A stretch of 64,000 bases of DNA from UBA2210 sp036825195. GTDB lineage: Bacteria; Desulfobacterota; Syntrophia; Syntrophales; UBA2210. The translations under genes and the position numbers were made by a program. How positions within the stretch are numbered: the first letter of the stretch is position 1; every line of letters starts with the position of its first letter. The stretch lies in the NCBI GenBank assembly GCA_036825195.1, contig DAISYQ010000007.1, forward strand, positions 1 through 64,000. The letters are read 5' to 3'. This document shows positions 1-8,568 of the stretch, one piece after another. The notes under the pieces were generated by a model, which saw only the letters and a list, made by a program, of their open reading frames with translations, searched no databases and was not told the origin of the DNA.

Positions 1-2
1 AG

Positions 3-71
3 TTTAAAGTAAGTATGAAAAACAGAATTGCGGTTGATGTCATAGATACGACCGCATCCGTGAGGATGTAA
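3..71 (+). CDS. Possible 3' end of an upstream gene (partial)
   Basis: An open frame runs in from the left edge and stops at TAA 69-71, five bases before trkA. It encodes only about 22 residues ending in TASVRM. It may be the tail of a gene cotranscribed with trkA, or a chance frame; too short to identify. Confidence 0.25.
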   Translation, partial: FKVSMKNRIAVDVIDTTASVRM

Positions 72-76
72 TAAAC

Positions 77-1450
77 ATGGTGGTTATCGTCATAGGTGCC
101 GGAGAAGTCGGGTATAATATAGCGGATATCCTCTCTAAAGAGGGGAATGATATTATCCTTATCGACAAGGATGAGGCTCGGCTGAAGAGCATATCCGAAA
201 ATCTGGATGTGCAGACCATCGTGGGCAGTGGAAGCAGCCCACAGGTGCTCAAAAAGGCGAAGCTGAATCAGGCTGAGATGGTAGTCGCCGTGACCGACAG
301 CGATGAGACCAACATCGTTGCATGTCTTCTTGCTTCAGCTCAATCAACGTCTCCATTCAAGATTGCACGGATACGCAATCCCGATCTGAACAAGGATTCC
401 GTTCTCTTCGACAAATCTCATCTCAATATAGATCTTTGTATAAACCCGGAACGGGAGGCGGTGAATGATGTCATCAATCTGATGGAATACTCGGGGGCTT
501 CGGAGGTTTTTGATTTTGCCGGAGGGACCGTCAAACTCGTCTCCTTCTATGTGGATCCGGAATGCAGCGTCATAGGAATGAATCTTGAGCAGATCATGGG
601 AATTTACCCTGAGGGTGAGGACATCCTTATCGCATCCATCACGCGGGAAAACGACCCCATTATCCCGTCGGGTAAGACGATCATCAAGGAAAAAGACCAA
701 CTCTTTGTCTTTGCCAAGTCCGAAGATGTGAGAAGTATGCTCAAATTCTTCGGAAAGAAAGGGAAACCTTCGGAACGGGTATTTATTGTCGGTGGAGGCA
801 ATACAGCCTTTATGCTCGCCGAGCTGCTCGAAAGGAAATGGGTCGGTACCATAAAGCTTATTGAGAAACAACAGGGCCGGTGCGAGATCCTTGCCTCCCG
901 GCTGGACAAGACCATCTGCCTGCATGGGGACGGGACGGATCAGGATCTGCTGAAAGAGGAAAACATACAGGATGCCGACTACTTCATCGCGGTAACTGAT
1001 GATGAAGAAGCGAACATCTTAAGTGCCCTTCTGGCCAAACAGTTGGGTGCCAAAAAGGCCATATCTCTTGTCAACAAGGCCGGCTACAACCATCTTATTC
1101 CCGTCCTCGGCATCGATGGTGTGATGAATCCACGGCGGGCGAGTATCGGCAAGATACTCCATTTCATACGGAAGGGTAAGGTTATTTCCGCAACACCCCT
1201 TGGTGATGAAAAGGCGGAGGCCGTAGAATTTATTGCGCTTGAAACATCAGATATCACGAACAGGCCATTGAGGGATATCGATTTCCCCAAGGGTACCATT
1301 GTCGGGCCGATTACCCGGAATGGTGATGTGATCATCCCCGGAGGAAATACCATAATCTATCCCGGCGATCATGTTATTCTGGTAACGCTTCGCTCCTCAA
1401 TTCCGCAGATCGAGAAAATCCTTACGGTGAAACTGGATTATTTCGGATGA
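77..1450 (+). CDS. trkA: Trk potassium transporter NAD-binding subunit TrkA
   Basis: Peripheral cytoplasmic regulatory subunit of the Trk/Ktr-type K+ uptake system; it binds NAD(H) or nucleotides and gates the membrane subunit TrkH. The 457 residues match the usual TrkA length and show the duplicated layout: RCK/TrkA-N with the Rossmann motif GAGEVG at the very N-terminus, TrkA-C near 140-225, a second TrkA-N starting near 232 with VGGGNTAFMLAE, and a second TrkA-C near 370-455. The ATG at 77 begins directly on the first beta strand. The stop overlaps the start of trkH by 4 bp (ATGA), which indicates translational coupling. Family and role are firm; the regulatory ligand is not visible in the sequence. 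Confidence 0.96.
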   Translation: MVVIVIGAGEVGYNIADILSKEGNDIILIDKDEARLKSISENLDVQTIVGSGSSPQVLKKAKLNQAEMVVAVTDSDETNIVACLLASAQSTSPFKIARIRNPDLNKDSVLFDKSHLNIDLCINPEREAVNDVINLMEYSGASEVFDFAGGTVKLVSFYVDPECSVIGMNLEQIMGIYPEGEDILIASITRENDPIIPSGKTIIKEKDQLFVFAKSEDVRSMLKFFGKKGKPSERVFIVGGGNTAFMLAELLERKWVGTIKLIEKQQGRCEILASRLDKTICLHGDGTDQDLLKEENIQDADYFIAVTDDEEANILSALLAKQLGAKKAISLVNKAGYNHLIPVLGIDGVMNPRRASIGKILHFIRKGKVISATPLGDEKAEAVEFIALETSDITNRPLRDIDFPKGTIVGPITRNGDVIIPGGNTIIYPGDHVILVTLRSSIPQIEKILTVKLDYFG

Positions 1451-2898
1451 ACACGAAGAATATATTCTATATCCTGGGGACTCTCGTCTTCTTCCTGGGC
1501 CTCACCATGCTTATCCCCCTAGCTTGTTCCCTGTACTATCGAGAGGGAGATATCAACGCCTTTCTCTATTCCATAGCGATAACGATCGGTATCGGCGCGC
1601 TCTTTTATTTCCTTCTCAGGCCGGGGAAAGAAAAGATAAGCCTGACGCATAAAGAGGGATTTCTTATTGTCGCCACGGGGTGGTTCCTCGCAGCTACATT
1701 CGGGTCTCTTCCCTATATGCTGTACGGTATACTCCCTCATTTCAGTGACGCCTTCTTCGAATCAATATCAGGGTTCACCACTACCGGAGCCACAGTCATT
1801 ACGAACATAGAAGGCCTGCCCCACGGGATACTTCTCTGGCGCTCACTGACACAGTGGCTGGGAGGAATGGGGATTATCATTCTGTCCATCGCCATCTTAC
1901 CGCTCCTCGGCGTGGGGGGCATGCAGTTATACAAGGCGGAACTGCCCAGCCCGGTGAAGGACAAGATTACGCCACGCATCGCAGAGACGGCCCGTACCCT
2001 GTGGATTGTCTATATTATCATCTCCGTTTTTGAATTTATCATGTTGCTCACGGGAGGGATGGATGTGTTCAATGCCCTCTGTCACAGCTTTACCACCATG
2101 GCAACCGGCGGGTTCTCAACCGGCGATGCCAGCATTGCCCAATTTCACAGTGCCTATATAGACGGGGTCATTACCTTCTTTATGCTGGTTGCCGGAATAA
2201 ATTTTACGCTCCACTACAGTCTTATCATGGGGAATTTCAGGGCTATCCTCGGAAACAGTGAACTCCGCCTGTACCTCTGTATTATCCTGATTGCCGTCAT
2301 TATCATAACCATCAGCCTGAACCAGAGTGGGAGTTACGAGGCGGGAGGCTCTTTGCGCTATGCCTCATTCCAAGTAGTTTCCATCATCACGACGACCGGT
2401 TTTACCACCGCCAATTTCGACACCTGGCCCTCACTTTCGAAGATTATATTGTTGGTTCTGATGTTTGTAGGGGGATCGGCCGGGTCAACAGGCGGGAGCA
2501 TCAAGTGTCTCCGGATTCTTCTCATTTTGAAACACAGTTATCAGGAACTGTACCGGCTCGTTCATCCCCATGCTGTAACCGCTGTAAAACTCGGAAAGCG
2601 AATCGTGTATCCCGAAACCATGGCGAGTGTCTGGGGCTTTTTTCTTCTGTACCTGATGATGACGATCGTTGCATCCATTATCCTGACGCTGCTCGGGCTC
2701 GATATGATGACGGCCTTCTCGTCAGTTGCCGCCACTATCGGGAATGTGGGTCCCGGATTCGGTGCCGTCAATCCCTCTACGACCTACAGCGAAATACCCT
2801 ACCTGGGCAAGTGGGTTCTTTCCTTCTGCATGCTAGCTGGCAGGCTTGAGATATACACGGTTATAATCCTCTTTATCCCCGAATTCTGGAAGAGATAA
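1447..2898 (+). CDS. trkH: Trk potassium uptake membrane subunit TrkH
   Basis: Inner-membrane K+ translocating subunit. The 483-residue protein is hydrophobic throughout and shows the four pore-loop repeats of the TrkH/TrkG/KtrB superfamily: FTTTGATV, MATGGFSTGD, TTTGFTTANFD and TIGNVGPGFG, each with the selectivity-filter glycine. The C-terminus (AGRLEIYTVIIL) is the typical TrkH ending. It overlaps trkA by 4 bp, so the pair makes a complete Trk system. A 45-bp gap then separates it from the sigma-54 regulator, and the sequence becomes visibly richer in A+T there, so a transcriptional and perhaps an evolutionary boundary lies after this gene. Confidence 0.97.
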   Translation: MNTKNIFYILGTLVFFLGLTMLIPLACSLYYREGDINAFLYSIAITIGIGALFYFLLRPGKEKISLTHKEGFLIVATGWFLAATFGSLPYMLYGILPHFSDAFFESISGFTTTGATVITNIEGLPHGILLWRSLTQWLGGMGIIILSIAILPLLGVGGMQLYKAELPSPVKDKITPRIAETARTLWIVYIIISVFEFIMLLTGGMDVFNALCHSFTTMATGGFSTGDASIAQFHSAYIDGVITFFMLVAGINFTLHYSLIMGNFRAILGNSELRLYLCIILIAVIIITISLNQSGSYEAGGSLRYASFQVVSIITTTGFTTANFDTWPSLSKIILLVLMFVGGSAGSTGGSIKCLRILLILKHSYQELYRLVHPHAVTAVKLGKRIVYPETMASVWGFFLLYLMMTIVASIILTLLGLDMMTAFSSVAATIGNVGPGFGAVNPSTTYSEIPYLGKWVLSFCMLAGRLEIYTVIILFIPEFWKR

Positions 2899-2943
2899 GA
2901 AAGGGGAAGCCGTAATTTCTTATGTTTTGGAGAAAGTGTAAAG

Positions 2944-4413
2944 ATGCAAGATAATGATACCCAAAATGGGGGTCAGGTAAAGACAGATATTCATACAGCG
3001 CAAATCGAAAATCTTACCTTGTGTTATCGGTTGGGTGCGGGCTTTAAAGATATTATAGAATGTCTCTATGATGGGATATATATAACAGACGATAAATCAA
3101 TAACGATAATGGTGAACTCTGCTTATGAAAAAATGACGGGAATCGATTCGTCTGAATTGCTTGGGAAAGACGTAAGAGACTTGGTAAAGGATGGGTATTT
3201 TCATGAAAGCGTAAGCGAAATGGTTCGCAAGAAGAAGGAAAGGGTCTCAATTTCGCAAAAATATAAGACAGGCAAAGAGGTATTAACCACGGGCAACCCA
3301 ATATTTGACAATAAAGGTAATATAATAATGGTTGTGACGAATGTCCGTGATATGACAGACTTGAATCGTCTAAATAGAAAACTTAAACATTCACACGAAA
3401 TCGTGTCTGAATATAGAAAAAAGATCCAAGTTCTCCAACAAGAATCAATAATATCAAGTAACATAATTGCGAGTTCTACTGACATGCAATCTGTTCTTGA
3501 TCTTGCAGATAGAGTGAGCAAAACAGATGTAGATATTTGTATTTATGGTGATACTGGCGTTGGCAAGGATCGCATTGCACACTTTATACATGAACAATCT
3601 CACCGTTCAAAAACCGGTATATTGGTAAAGATAGACTGTGGAGCTATTCCCGATAATCTGATCGAGAGCGAGTTGTTTGGATATGAAGAAGGAGCTTTTA
3701 CGGGTGCAAAGAAAGTAGGAAAAATTGGGTTGTTTGAATTAGCTCATCGAGGAACTGTTTTTTTAAATGAAATAAACTCCTTACCGCTCAGCCTACAATC
3801 TAAGCTATTACAGTTTATACAAGACCATGAATTTAAGCGTGTTGGAGGTACCAAATCAAAAAAGATTGATGTAAGGTTAATTTGTGCGTCAAATCAAGAT
3901 TTAAAGAAATTAATTCAACGTAATGAATTCAGGGAGGATCTATATTATCGGTTGAATGTTGTGCCAATATATATCCCTCCGCTCAAGGAAAGACGGGAAG
4001 ATATCATTCCTTTGTGTAAAGAGTACATGAATGTTTTCAGCCAGAAACATTCGAGACATAAGGTGCTCACAGATGACGCCCTCAACGTACTTATTGGCTA
4101 TTCTTGGCCGGGAAATGCTAGAGAATTGGCCAACACGATGGAACGGTTGGTCGTAACAACACAAAATACGTACATTCATTCCTATGATCTGCCGCTGGAA
4201 ATATTGCATAATATAGATATAGATGACGCTGAGACAGTATTTGATTTGAATGATTATTTAAGTACTATCGAAAAAGCGATCATTATTAAAGCGATAAAGA
4301 AACACGGTAGTGCTCGTAAAGCCGCACCACATATTGGATTAAACCATTCGACCATAACACGAAAACTGAGAAAACAGCCCCGGGGCAATATGTCAACAGG
4401 TGATACGCTTTAA
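2944..4413 (+). CDS. PAS-domain sigma-54-dependent transcriptional activator
   Basis: Bacterial enhancer-binding protein of 489 residues. A PAS sensor domain spans about 35-140 (YDGIYITDD start), followed by a short coiled-coil-like linker. The AAA+ domain spans about 165-395, with a Walker A motif GDTGVGKD at 202-209 and the sigma-54 contact loop GAFTGA at 250-255. A Fis-type helix-turn-helix lies at the C-terminus (SARKAAPHIGLNHSTITRKL). There is no receiver domain, so it probably senses a small molecule through PAS rather than a kinase. A GGAG sits about 11 bases before the ATG. The next gene carries a -24/-12 promoter and two palindromes, so this protein very likely activates the carboxyltransferase-TTT operon. 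The Walker A reads D-T-G-V-G-K-D instead of the commoner ETGTGKE. Confidence 0.92.
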   Translation: MQDNDTQNGGQVKTDIHTAQIENLTLCYRLGAGFKDIIECLYDGIYITDDKSITIMVNSAYEKMTGIDSSELLGKDVRDLVKDGYFHESVSEMVRKKKERVSISQKYKTGKEVLTTGNPIFDNKGNIIMVVTNVRDMTDLNRLNRKLKHSHEIVSEYRKKIQVLQQESIISSNIIASSTDMQSVLDLADRVSKTDVDICIYGDTGVGKDRIAHFIHEQSHRSKTGILVKIDCGAIPDNLIESELFGYEEGAFTGAKKVGKIGLFELAHRGTVFLNEINSLPLSLQSKLLQFIQDHEFKRVGGTKSKKIDVRLICASNQDLKKLIQRNEFREDLYYRLNVVPIYIPPLKERREDIIPLCKEYMNVFSQKHSRHKVLTDDALNVLIGYSWPGNARELANTMERLVVTTQNTYIHSYDLPLEILHNIDIDDAETVFDLNDYLSTIEKAIIIKAIKKHGSARKAAPHIGLNHSTITRKLRKQPRGNMSTGDTL

Positions 4414-4503
4414 GCCAATTAATGAGTACTGTAACATAATTCAACCTTTATTCTCATGCCTCCCTAACGCATTACCGGAAAAGATTAGCCTTTAAGGAGA
4501 GTG

Positions 4504-4521
4504 TGTTGCATATCGTCAACA
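4504..4521 (+). promoter_or_regulatory. Upstream palindrome 1, candidate enhancer site
   Basis: Inverted repeat TGTTG-N8-CAACA, 311 bp upstream of the -24 element at 4832. It resembles the second palindrome at 4693-4710, and the starts of the two are 189 bp apart, close to 18 turns of B-DNA. Inferred binding site for the adjacent sigma-54 activator. Confidence 0.5.
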
Positions 4522-4692
4522 TCTAATCCTCTTATTTAAGTCGGTTTGATATTACTGAACTCAAGTTATTGTAATACCTTGTAAAGTAATCTTCTCACGA
4601 AATCTTTGGCTATTTCAGACGGTTTTCTTCGATAATATTAATGTTGTGGTTTGCAGAATGTGAATTTTCGGGGAACAAGATCTTTCAGTATG

Positions 4693-4710
4693 TGTTGCGT
4701 GATCGCAACG
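4693..4710 (+). promoter_or_regulatory. Upstream palindrome 2, candidate enhancer site
   Basis: Inverted repeat GTTGCG-TGAT-CGCAAC inside a TGTTG-N8-CAACG frame, about 120 bp upstream of the -24/-12 promoter. That is the usual distance for an enhancer bound by a sigma-54 activator. Together with the site at 4504 it forms a plausible tandem enhancer. Confidence 0.55.
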
Positions 4711-4831
4711 GATATCACTTGGCGACGCATCCTCTCTAATGAGAAGTTTCTCTTTCAATGCAAGATCAATATCACATAACAAATTAATATACATAAATAT
4801 ATTTAGATATCCTTCTTTCTATATTCTACCA

Positions 4832-4846
4832 TGGCACACCTTTTGA
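4832..4846 (+). promoter_or_regulatory. Sigma-54 (-24/-12) promoter
   Basis: The sequence TGGCACACCTTTTGA matches the RpoN consensus TGGCAC-N5-TTGC with only the last base different (TTGA). The -24 GG and the -12 G have the required spacing. It lies 66 bp before the carboxyltransferase start and follows the gene for a sigma-54 activator, so transcription should begin near 4858 and run through the TTT operon. Confidence 0.75.
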
Positions 4847-4912
4847 AAAAAGCAATGCGATGTGCTGTATTATTGTCATCAGAATCGTTTCAATATAGAG
4901 AGAAAGGTATTC

Positions 4913-6475
4913 ATGAAAGAGATCGAAAAAATGTTGCATCTTCTGAATCTTAAAAAAAGAAAGGTTTGTGAAGGTGGGGGAATAGAGGCGCAAGAGAGGC
5001 AAAAGAGAAAGAAAAAAAATACGGCTAGAGAAAGAATCGGTATGTTGGCCGATAGGGGCACTTTTTATGAATACGATATGTTTATAAAAAATCGAAGTAC
5101 CGATTTTAATCTTCAAGAGAAGGATATCCCGGCGGAGGGAATTATAGCAGGACACTGCTTTATCGATGGGCGGCCCGTGTATTTGTTTTCACAGGATTTT
5201 ACCGTGATGGGAGGATCGCTTGGTGAGGCTCATGCAGCAAAGATGTGCAACCTTATGGACATGGCTGTGGAGAATGGTTGCCCGATAATAGGGATCAATG
5301 ATTCCGGTGGTGCCAGGATCCAAGAAGGGATGGGTGCACTGAATGGATACTGTTCCATATTTTATAAAAATACAATGGCATCTGGTATTGTGCCACAACT
5401 ATCTATCATCATGGGCCCTTGTGCAGGAGGCGCGGTTTATTCTCCGTCTCTGACGGATTTTATTTTTATGGTTAAAGATACAAGCCTGATGTTCATTACC
5501 GGACCGGATGTGATTAAAGCAGTAACAGGTGAAACGATTGACAGCCAAGATCTCGGAGGTTGCCAGATTCACGGAAAAATTACCGGTGTGGCCCACTTTG
5601 TCGCGGATAATGAAGAACAGTGCTTGGCGTTAGTCAGTAAACTTCTTTCATACTTGCCTTCTAACAGCGGTGAAAAACCGCCGATAATAACAACCAATGA
5701 CAAAGCTGATCGGATGGAAGAATCCTTGCGGGATATAGTCCCGATTGAATCCAAAAAGCCTTATGATGTTAAAAAAATAATCAAACTGATTTCCGATGAT
5801 CAAGATTTCCTTGAGGTTCATACTCATTTTGCGCGGAATATTGTAGTTGGTTTTGCCCGATTTAATGGTATGCCGGTTGGTATTATAGCTAATCAGGCGA
5901 TGCATATGGCTGGTTGTTTAGATACAAACGCTTCGGTCAAAGCAGCCCGGTTTATCCGGTTCTGTGACACTTTTAATTTTCCCCTTCTGACCTTTGCTGA
6001 TGCACCAGGATATCTTCCGGGTTCTGGGCAGGAGCATGGGGGTATAATACGACACGGAGCAAAACTTTTATATGCTTACTCGGAAGCAACGGTTCCGAAA
6101 ATCACGGTTGTGCTTCGCAAAGACTATGGCGGTGCCTATTCCGCAATGTGTGGAAAAGCTTTAGGTGCGGATTATGTTATGGCGTTTCCCACGGCAGAAA
6201 TTGCTGTAATGGGACCCGAAGGTGCCATCAATATATTATATAAAAATGAATTAACAAAAGATCCTGATTTTGAACACACACGACAGGAAAAAATAACGGA
6301 ATACAGAAAGTTATTTGCAAATCCATACAAGGCGGCCGAATGGGGATTGGTTAATGAGATTATTGACCCCTCAGAATTAAGACCTCGTATTATCAGCCTG
6401 TTGGAATTTTTAAAAAACAAAAAGGATACTTCTCGCGTAATGGCGCTCAAGAAGCATGGAAATATCCCTCTTTGA
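4913..6475 (+). CDS. Acyl-CoA carboxylase/decarboxylase carboxyltransferase subunit
   Basis: Member of the propionyl-CoA carboxylase beta / methylmalonyl-CoA decarboxylase alpha family (520 residues, normal length). The two crotonase-like halves are visible. The N half has the oxyanion loops GINDSGGARIQEG and GPCAGGAVYSP; the C half has ADAPGYLPGSGQEHGGIIRHG and KDYGGAYSAMCGK. It moves a carboxyl group between an acyl-CoA and biotin. No biotin carboxylase or carrier gene is nearby, so it may work with distant subunits or in a decarboxylase. The ATG at 4913 is chosen because GAGAAAGG precedes it by six bases; a GTG at 4862 would place the start on the predicted transcript start. It is the first gene of the sigma-54-controlled operon with tctCBA and a CoA-transferase. 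Confidence 0.9.
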   Translation: MKEIEKMLHLLNLKKRKVCEGGGIEAQERQKRKKKNTARERIGMLADRGTFYEYDMFIKNRSTDFNLQEKDIPAEGIIAGHCFIDGRPVYLFSQDFTVMGGSLGEAHAAKMCNLMDMAVENGCPIIGINDSGGARIQEGMGALNGYCSIFYKNTMASGIVPQLSIIMGPCAGGAVYSPSLTDFIFMVKDTSLMFITGPDVIKAVTGETIDSQDLGGCQIHGKITGVAHFVADNEEQCLALVSKLLSYLPSNSGEKPPIITTNDKADRMEESLRDIVPIESKKPYDVKKIIKLISDDQDFLEVHTHFARNIVVGFARFNGMPVGIIANQAMHMAGCLDTNASVKAARFIRFCDTFNFPLLTFADAPGYLPGSGQEHGGIIRHGAKLLYAYSEATVPKITVVLRKDYGGAYSAMCGKALGADYVMAFPTAEIAVMGPEGAINILYKNELTKDPDFEHTRQEKITEYRKLFANPYKAAEWGLVNEIIDPSELRPRIISLLEFLKNKKDTSRVMALKKHGNIPL

Positions 6476-6592
6476 TAATGTTCGACTGACAAGCTTATGT
6501 TTTTCTCTATTCAAACAAATAGTATTTGGTAAACGGATTCAAAAAAAGAGAAAGGAGTAGAAAAAGTATGAGGAGTTAAAAGGAGATAGCCT

Positions 6593-6706
6593 TTGCAAAC
6601 TATAACTATTTTTCATTTTGATCGAAAGGGGAAGCTTTACCGACTTGAATCATCAGAATTTCTTGTCGTTAACACTCTCCGGCATGACAAAGTTCAATGG
6701 TATTAG
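6593..6706 (+). CDS. Possible 37-residue ORF before tctC
   Basis: A frame starting with TTG follows an AGGAG ribosome-binding site (6581-6585) and encodes about 37 residues, beginning MQTITIFHFDRKGK and ending KVQWY. It occupies much of the 266-bp gap between the carboxyltransferase and tctC. I do not recognise it. It could be a small operon protein, a leader peptide, or chance. Confidence 0.3.
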   Translation: MQTITIFHFDRKGKLYRLESSEFLVVNTLRHDKVQWY

Positions 6707-6741
6707 GGCATCAAATTCATATAACTGAGGAGGTAGTGCTA

Positions 6742-7851
6742 ATGAATATTTTTAAGTTATCAAGAGTTACTTTGGCGATCTTTACTATCTTTATTATTTG
6801 CTCATTCATAGCAAATACCGGGTTTGCAGCAAGTCGCACAGAGAGACAGCAAGTTATTTCTTCGATAAACTCGGTCATATCAAAGTTAAATATGGGAAGC
6901 ATCAGTGAAGAGGAGGCGATTAAGGAGATAACAGCCATTGTGCCGAAACCCAAAAATTATCCCAAGAGAAACATAGAATTTATCATCCCGTGGGGTGAAG
7001 GTGGTGGGTCGGACCGGTACGCAAGAAGTATCGGAAGAGAAGCAGCGAAGTTTTTACCCAAATCCCTTATATTCAGGAATATGCCCGGAGCAAGCGGGGA
7101 GGTTGGCTACGCTTATGTTTTAACTCAGCCTTCAGACGGCTATACACTATATGGAATGGTAAGCCCCAATATCATTAATGATGCCCTTGGTGAAACACCC
7201 TACCACTTTACGGAGGAGACCACATACATTATAACCAATCAGGGGCCTTCGGAAGTATTTTGGGCTCGAAGCGATGATAGTCGCTTTAACAAGTGGCAAG
7301 ACGTTGTCGATTATGCCAAGAAGAATCCGGGTAAACTGGTGATTTCTGCATCAGCTACGAAATCTGACGATGAATTTATGCTAGTTCAGTTACAAGAACA
7401 GTTAGGTATTAAGATCACTCATCTGGCATCTAATAAGAGTGGACAAAGGCAGGCCAATTTATTGGGAGGACACGCTGATCTCCTTCATGAAAGCGTGGGC
7501 CCCGTCATGGATCTTTACAGAGGTGGGAAGATCAAACCAATCTTGTACAATGGAAGCAAACGATTTGCCGAGATCGATCCCGATGTACCATGTGCGAAGG
7601 ATGTGGGTTTGAATCTAACCATCATGAGGTTCAGGGGCATAGTCGGACCTCCGGGCATTAAAGAGGAAATTGCCGAATACCTTTACTATGTATTTTATGC
7701 CGCGTCTAAGATGCCTGAGTATAAAAAATTCGAAAAAGCGTCATCGCTTCAGTACAGCCAGCCATGGGATCTAGGTTTGGAAGATTTTGAAAACTTGTGT
7801 AAAAATTTTAAGAAAACGGCCCAAGGGGTCATTGATAAGTATTACAAGTAA
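6742..7851 (+). CDS. tctC: TTT transporter periplasmic solute-binding protein, TctC/Bug family
   Basis: Extracytoplasmic binding protein that captures a carboxylate and delivers it to TctAB. The 369-residue product begins with a signal peptide (positive residues, hydrophobic stretch, likely cleavage after TGFAA). The Bug-fold ligand loops are visible: IPWGEGGGSDRYAR (normally PGGGxDxxAR) and NMPGASGEVGYAYV. The ATG at 6742 is preferred because GAGGAGG lies eight bases upstream; an upstream start at 6697 would put 15 polar residues before the signal peptide. About 55 residues separate the signal peptide from the usual Bug domain start, slightly longer than usual. Substrate cannot be read from the sequence; the neighbours suggest a dicarboxylate or tricarboxylate. 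Confidence 0.88.
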   Translation: MNIFKLSRVTLAIFTIFIICSFIANTGFAASRTERQQVISSINSVISKLNMGSISEEEAIKEITAIVPKPKNYPKRNIEFIIPWGEGGGSDRYARSIGREAAKFLPKSLIFRNMPGASGEVGYAYVLTQPSDGYTLYGMVSPNIINDALGETPYHFTEETTYIITNQGPSEVFWARSDDSRFNKWQDVVDYAKKNPGKLVISASATKSDDEFMLVQLQEQLGIKITHLASNKSGQRQANLLGGHADLLHESVGPVMDLYRGGKIKPILYNGSKRFAEIDPDVPCAKDVGLNLTIMRFRGIVGPPGIKEEIAEYLYYVFYAASKMPEYKKFEKASSLQYSQPWDLGLEDFENLCKNFKKTAQGVIDKYYK

Positions 7852-7932
7852 AAACTCAATCGTGCAGGGAGGCTATTGCGTTGCAATTGCTTCTCTGCAC
7901 CGTCAAAGTTTCGAGACTATATGGGAGGTTTT

Positions 7933-8493
7933 ATGAAGGACAAATACAGGGATGTCCAAACGCTCATTTTCCATGTGCTTCTCTTTGCCATGTTTGCCTT
8001 TTTTCTGTTGAATCTGGATTCAATGGTGTCCGGCAAATCACTGTCGTTACAGGCACAGTCTAGTCCCAAGTTGTTTCCATTCTGGATATTAATGCTTTTA
8101 GTCGGTTTTACAGGTATTCAACTGTTCAAGTCAGTCCGTATTGTCTATCGCCAATATCGTGAAAATCACAGGGATGATACGAATAAAAAAAATGTTGACG
8201 AGTGCAATAGTATCGTCCTCGACGAGGAACAAAGGACTCCCCGAATCTTATTCTCCGTCATCATGATAGTAGTCTTAACGGTATTTATAATGAAATATCT
8301 TGGTTTTATTGTTGCCGCTATGTTCATGTTGACGGTCACCCTTTTCATGTTGGGCAAAAGAGATCTGAAGTCTCTACTTATCATACCTGTGGGGGTATTT
8401 TTAGCGGTGTTTATGTTTTTTGCAAAACTTTTGGCGGTTCCTTTTCCTCGCGGTATTGGTGTCTTTGCCGAAATATCAAGGTATCTTTATTGA
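7933..8493 (+). CDS. tctB: TTT transporter small membrane subunit TctB
   Basis: Small integral membrane component of the tripartite tricarboxylate transporter, 186 residues. It shows the usual four hydrophobic segments (about 15-33, 50-70, 112-132 and 140-180) separated by a hydrophilic, charged loop near 80-108. The PKLFPFWILM stretch (SSPKLFPFWI) is the conserved TctB loop after helix 1. The ATG at 7933 follows GGGAGG by four to five bases; a TTG at 7876 in the same frame lacks such support. It lies between tctC and tctA, the standard order. Confidence 0.85.
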   Translation: MKDKYRDVQTLIFHVLLFAMFAFFLLNLDSMVSGKSLSLQAQSSPKLFPFWILMLLVGFTGIQLFKSVRIVYRQYRENHRDDTNKKNVDECNSIVLDEEQRTPRILFSVIMIVVLTVFIMKYLGFIVAAMFMLTVTLFMLGKRDLKSLLIIPVGVFLAVFMFFAKLLAVPFPRGIGVFAEISRYLY

Positions 8494-8568
8494 CACGTTT
8501 TGCAGAGTATTATGACTCGGCTCTCCGCGAGAAGCTTTGCTGAATCTATATAATCATGGAGTAGTTTA

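Noticed and set aside
344..925. Long minus-strand frame inside trkA
   Set aside because: It lies wholly opposite a well-supported gene, has no ribosome-binding site and its translation matches no family.
2505..2849. Plus-strand frame of 114 codons inside trkH
   Set aside because: Shadow of trkH in another frame; cysteine- and arginine-rich translation without domain features.
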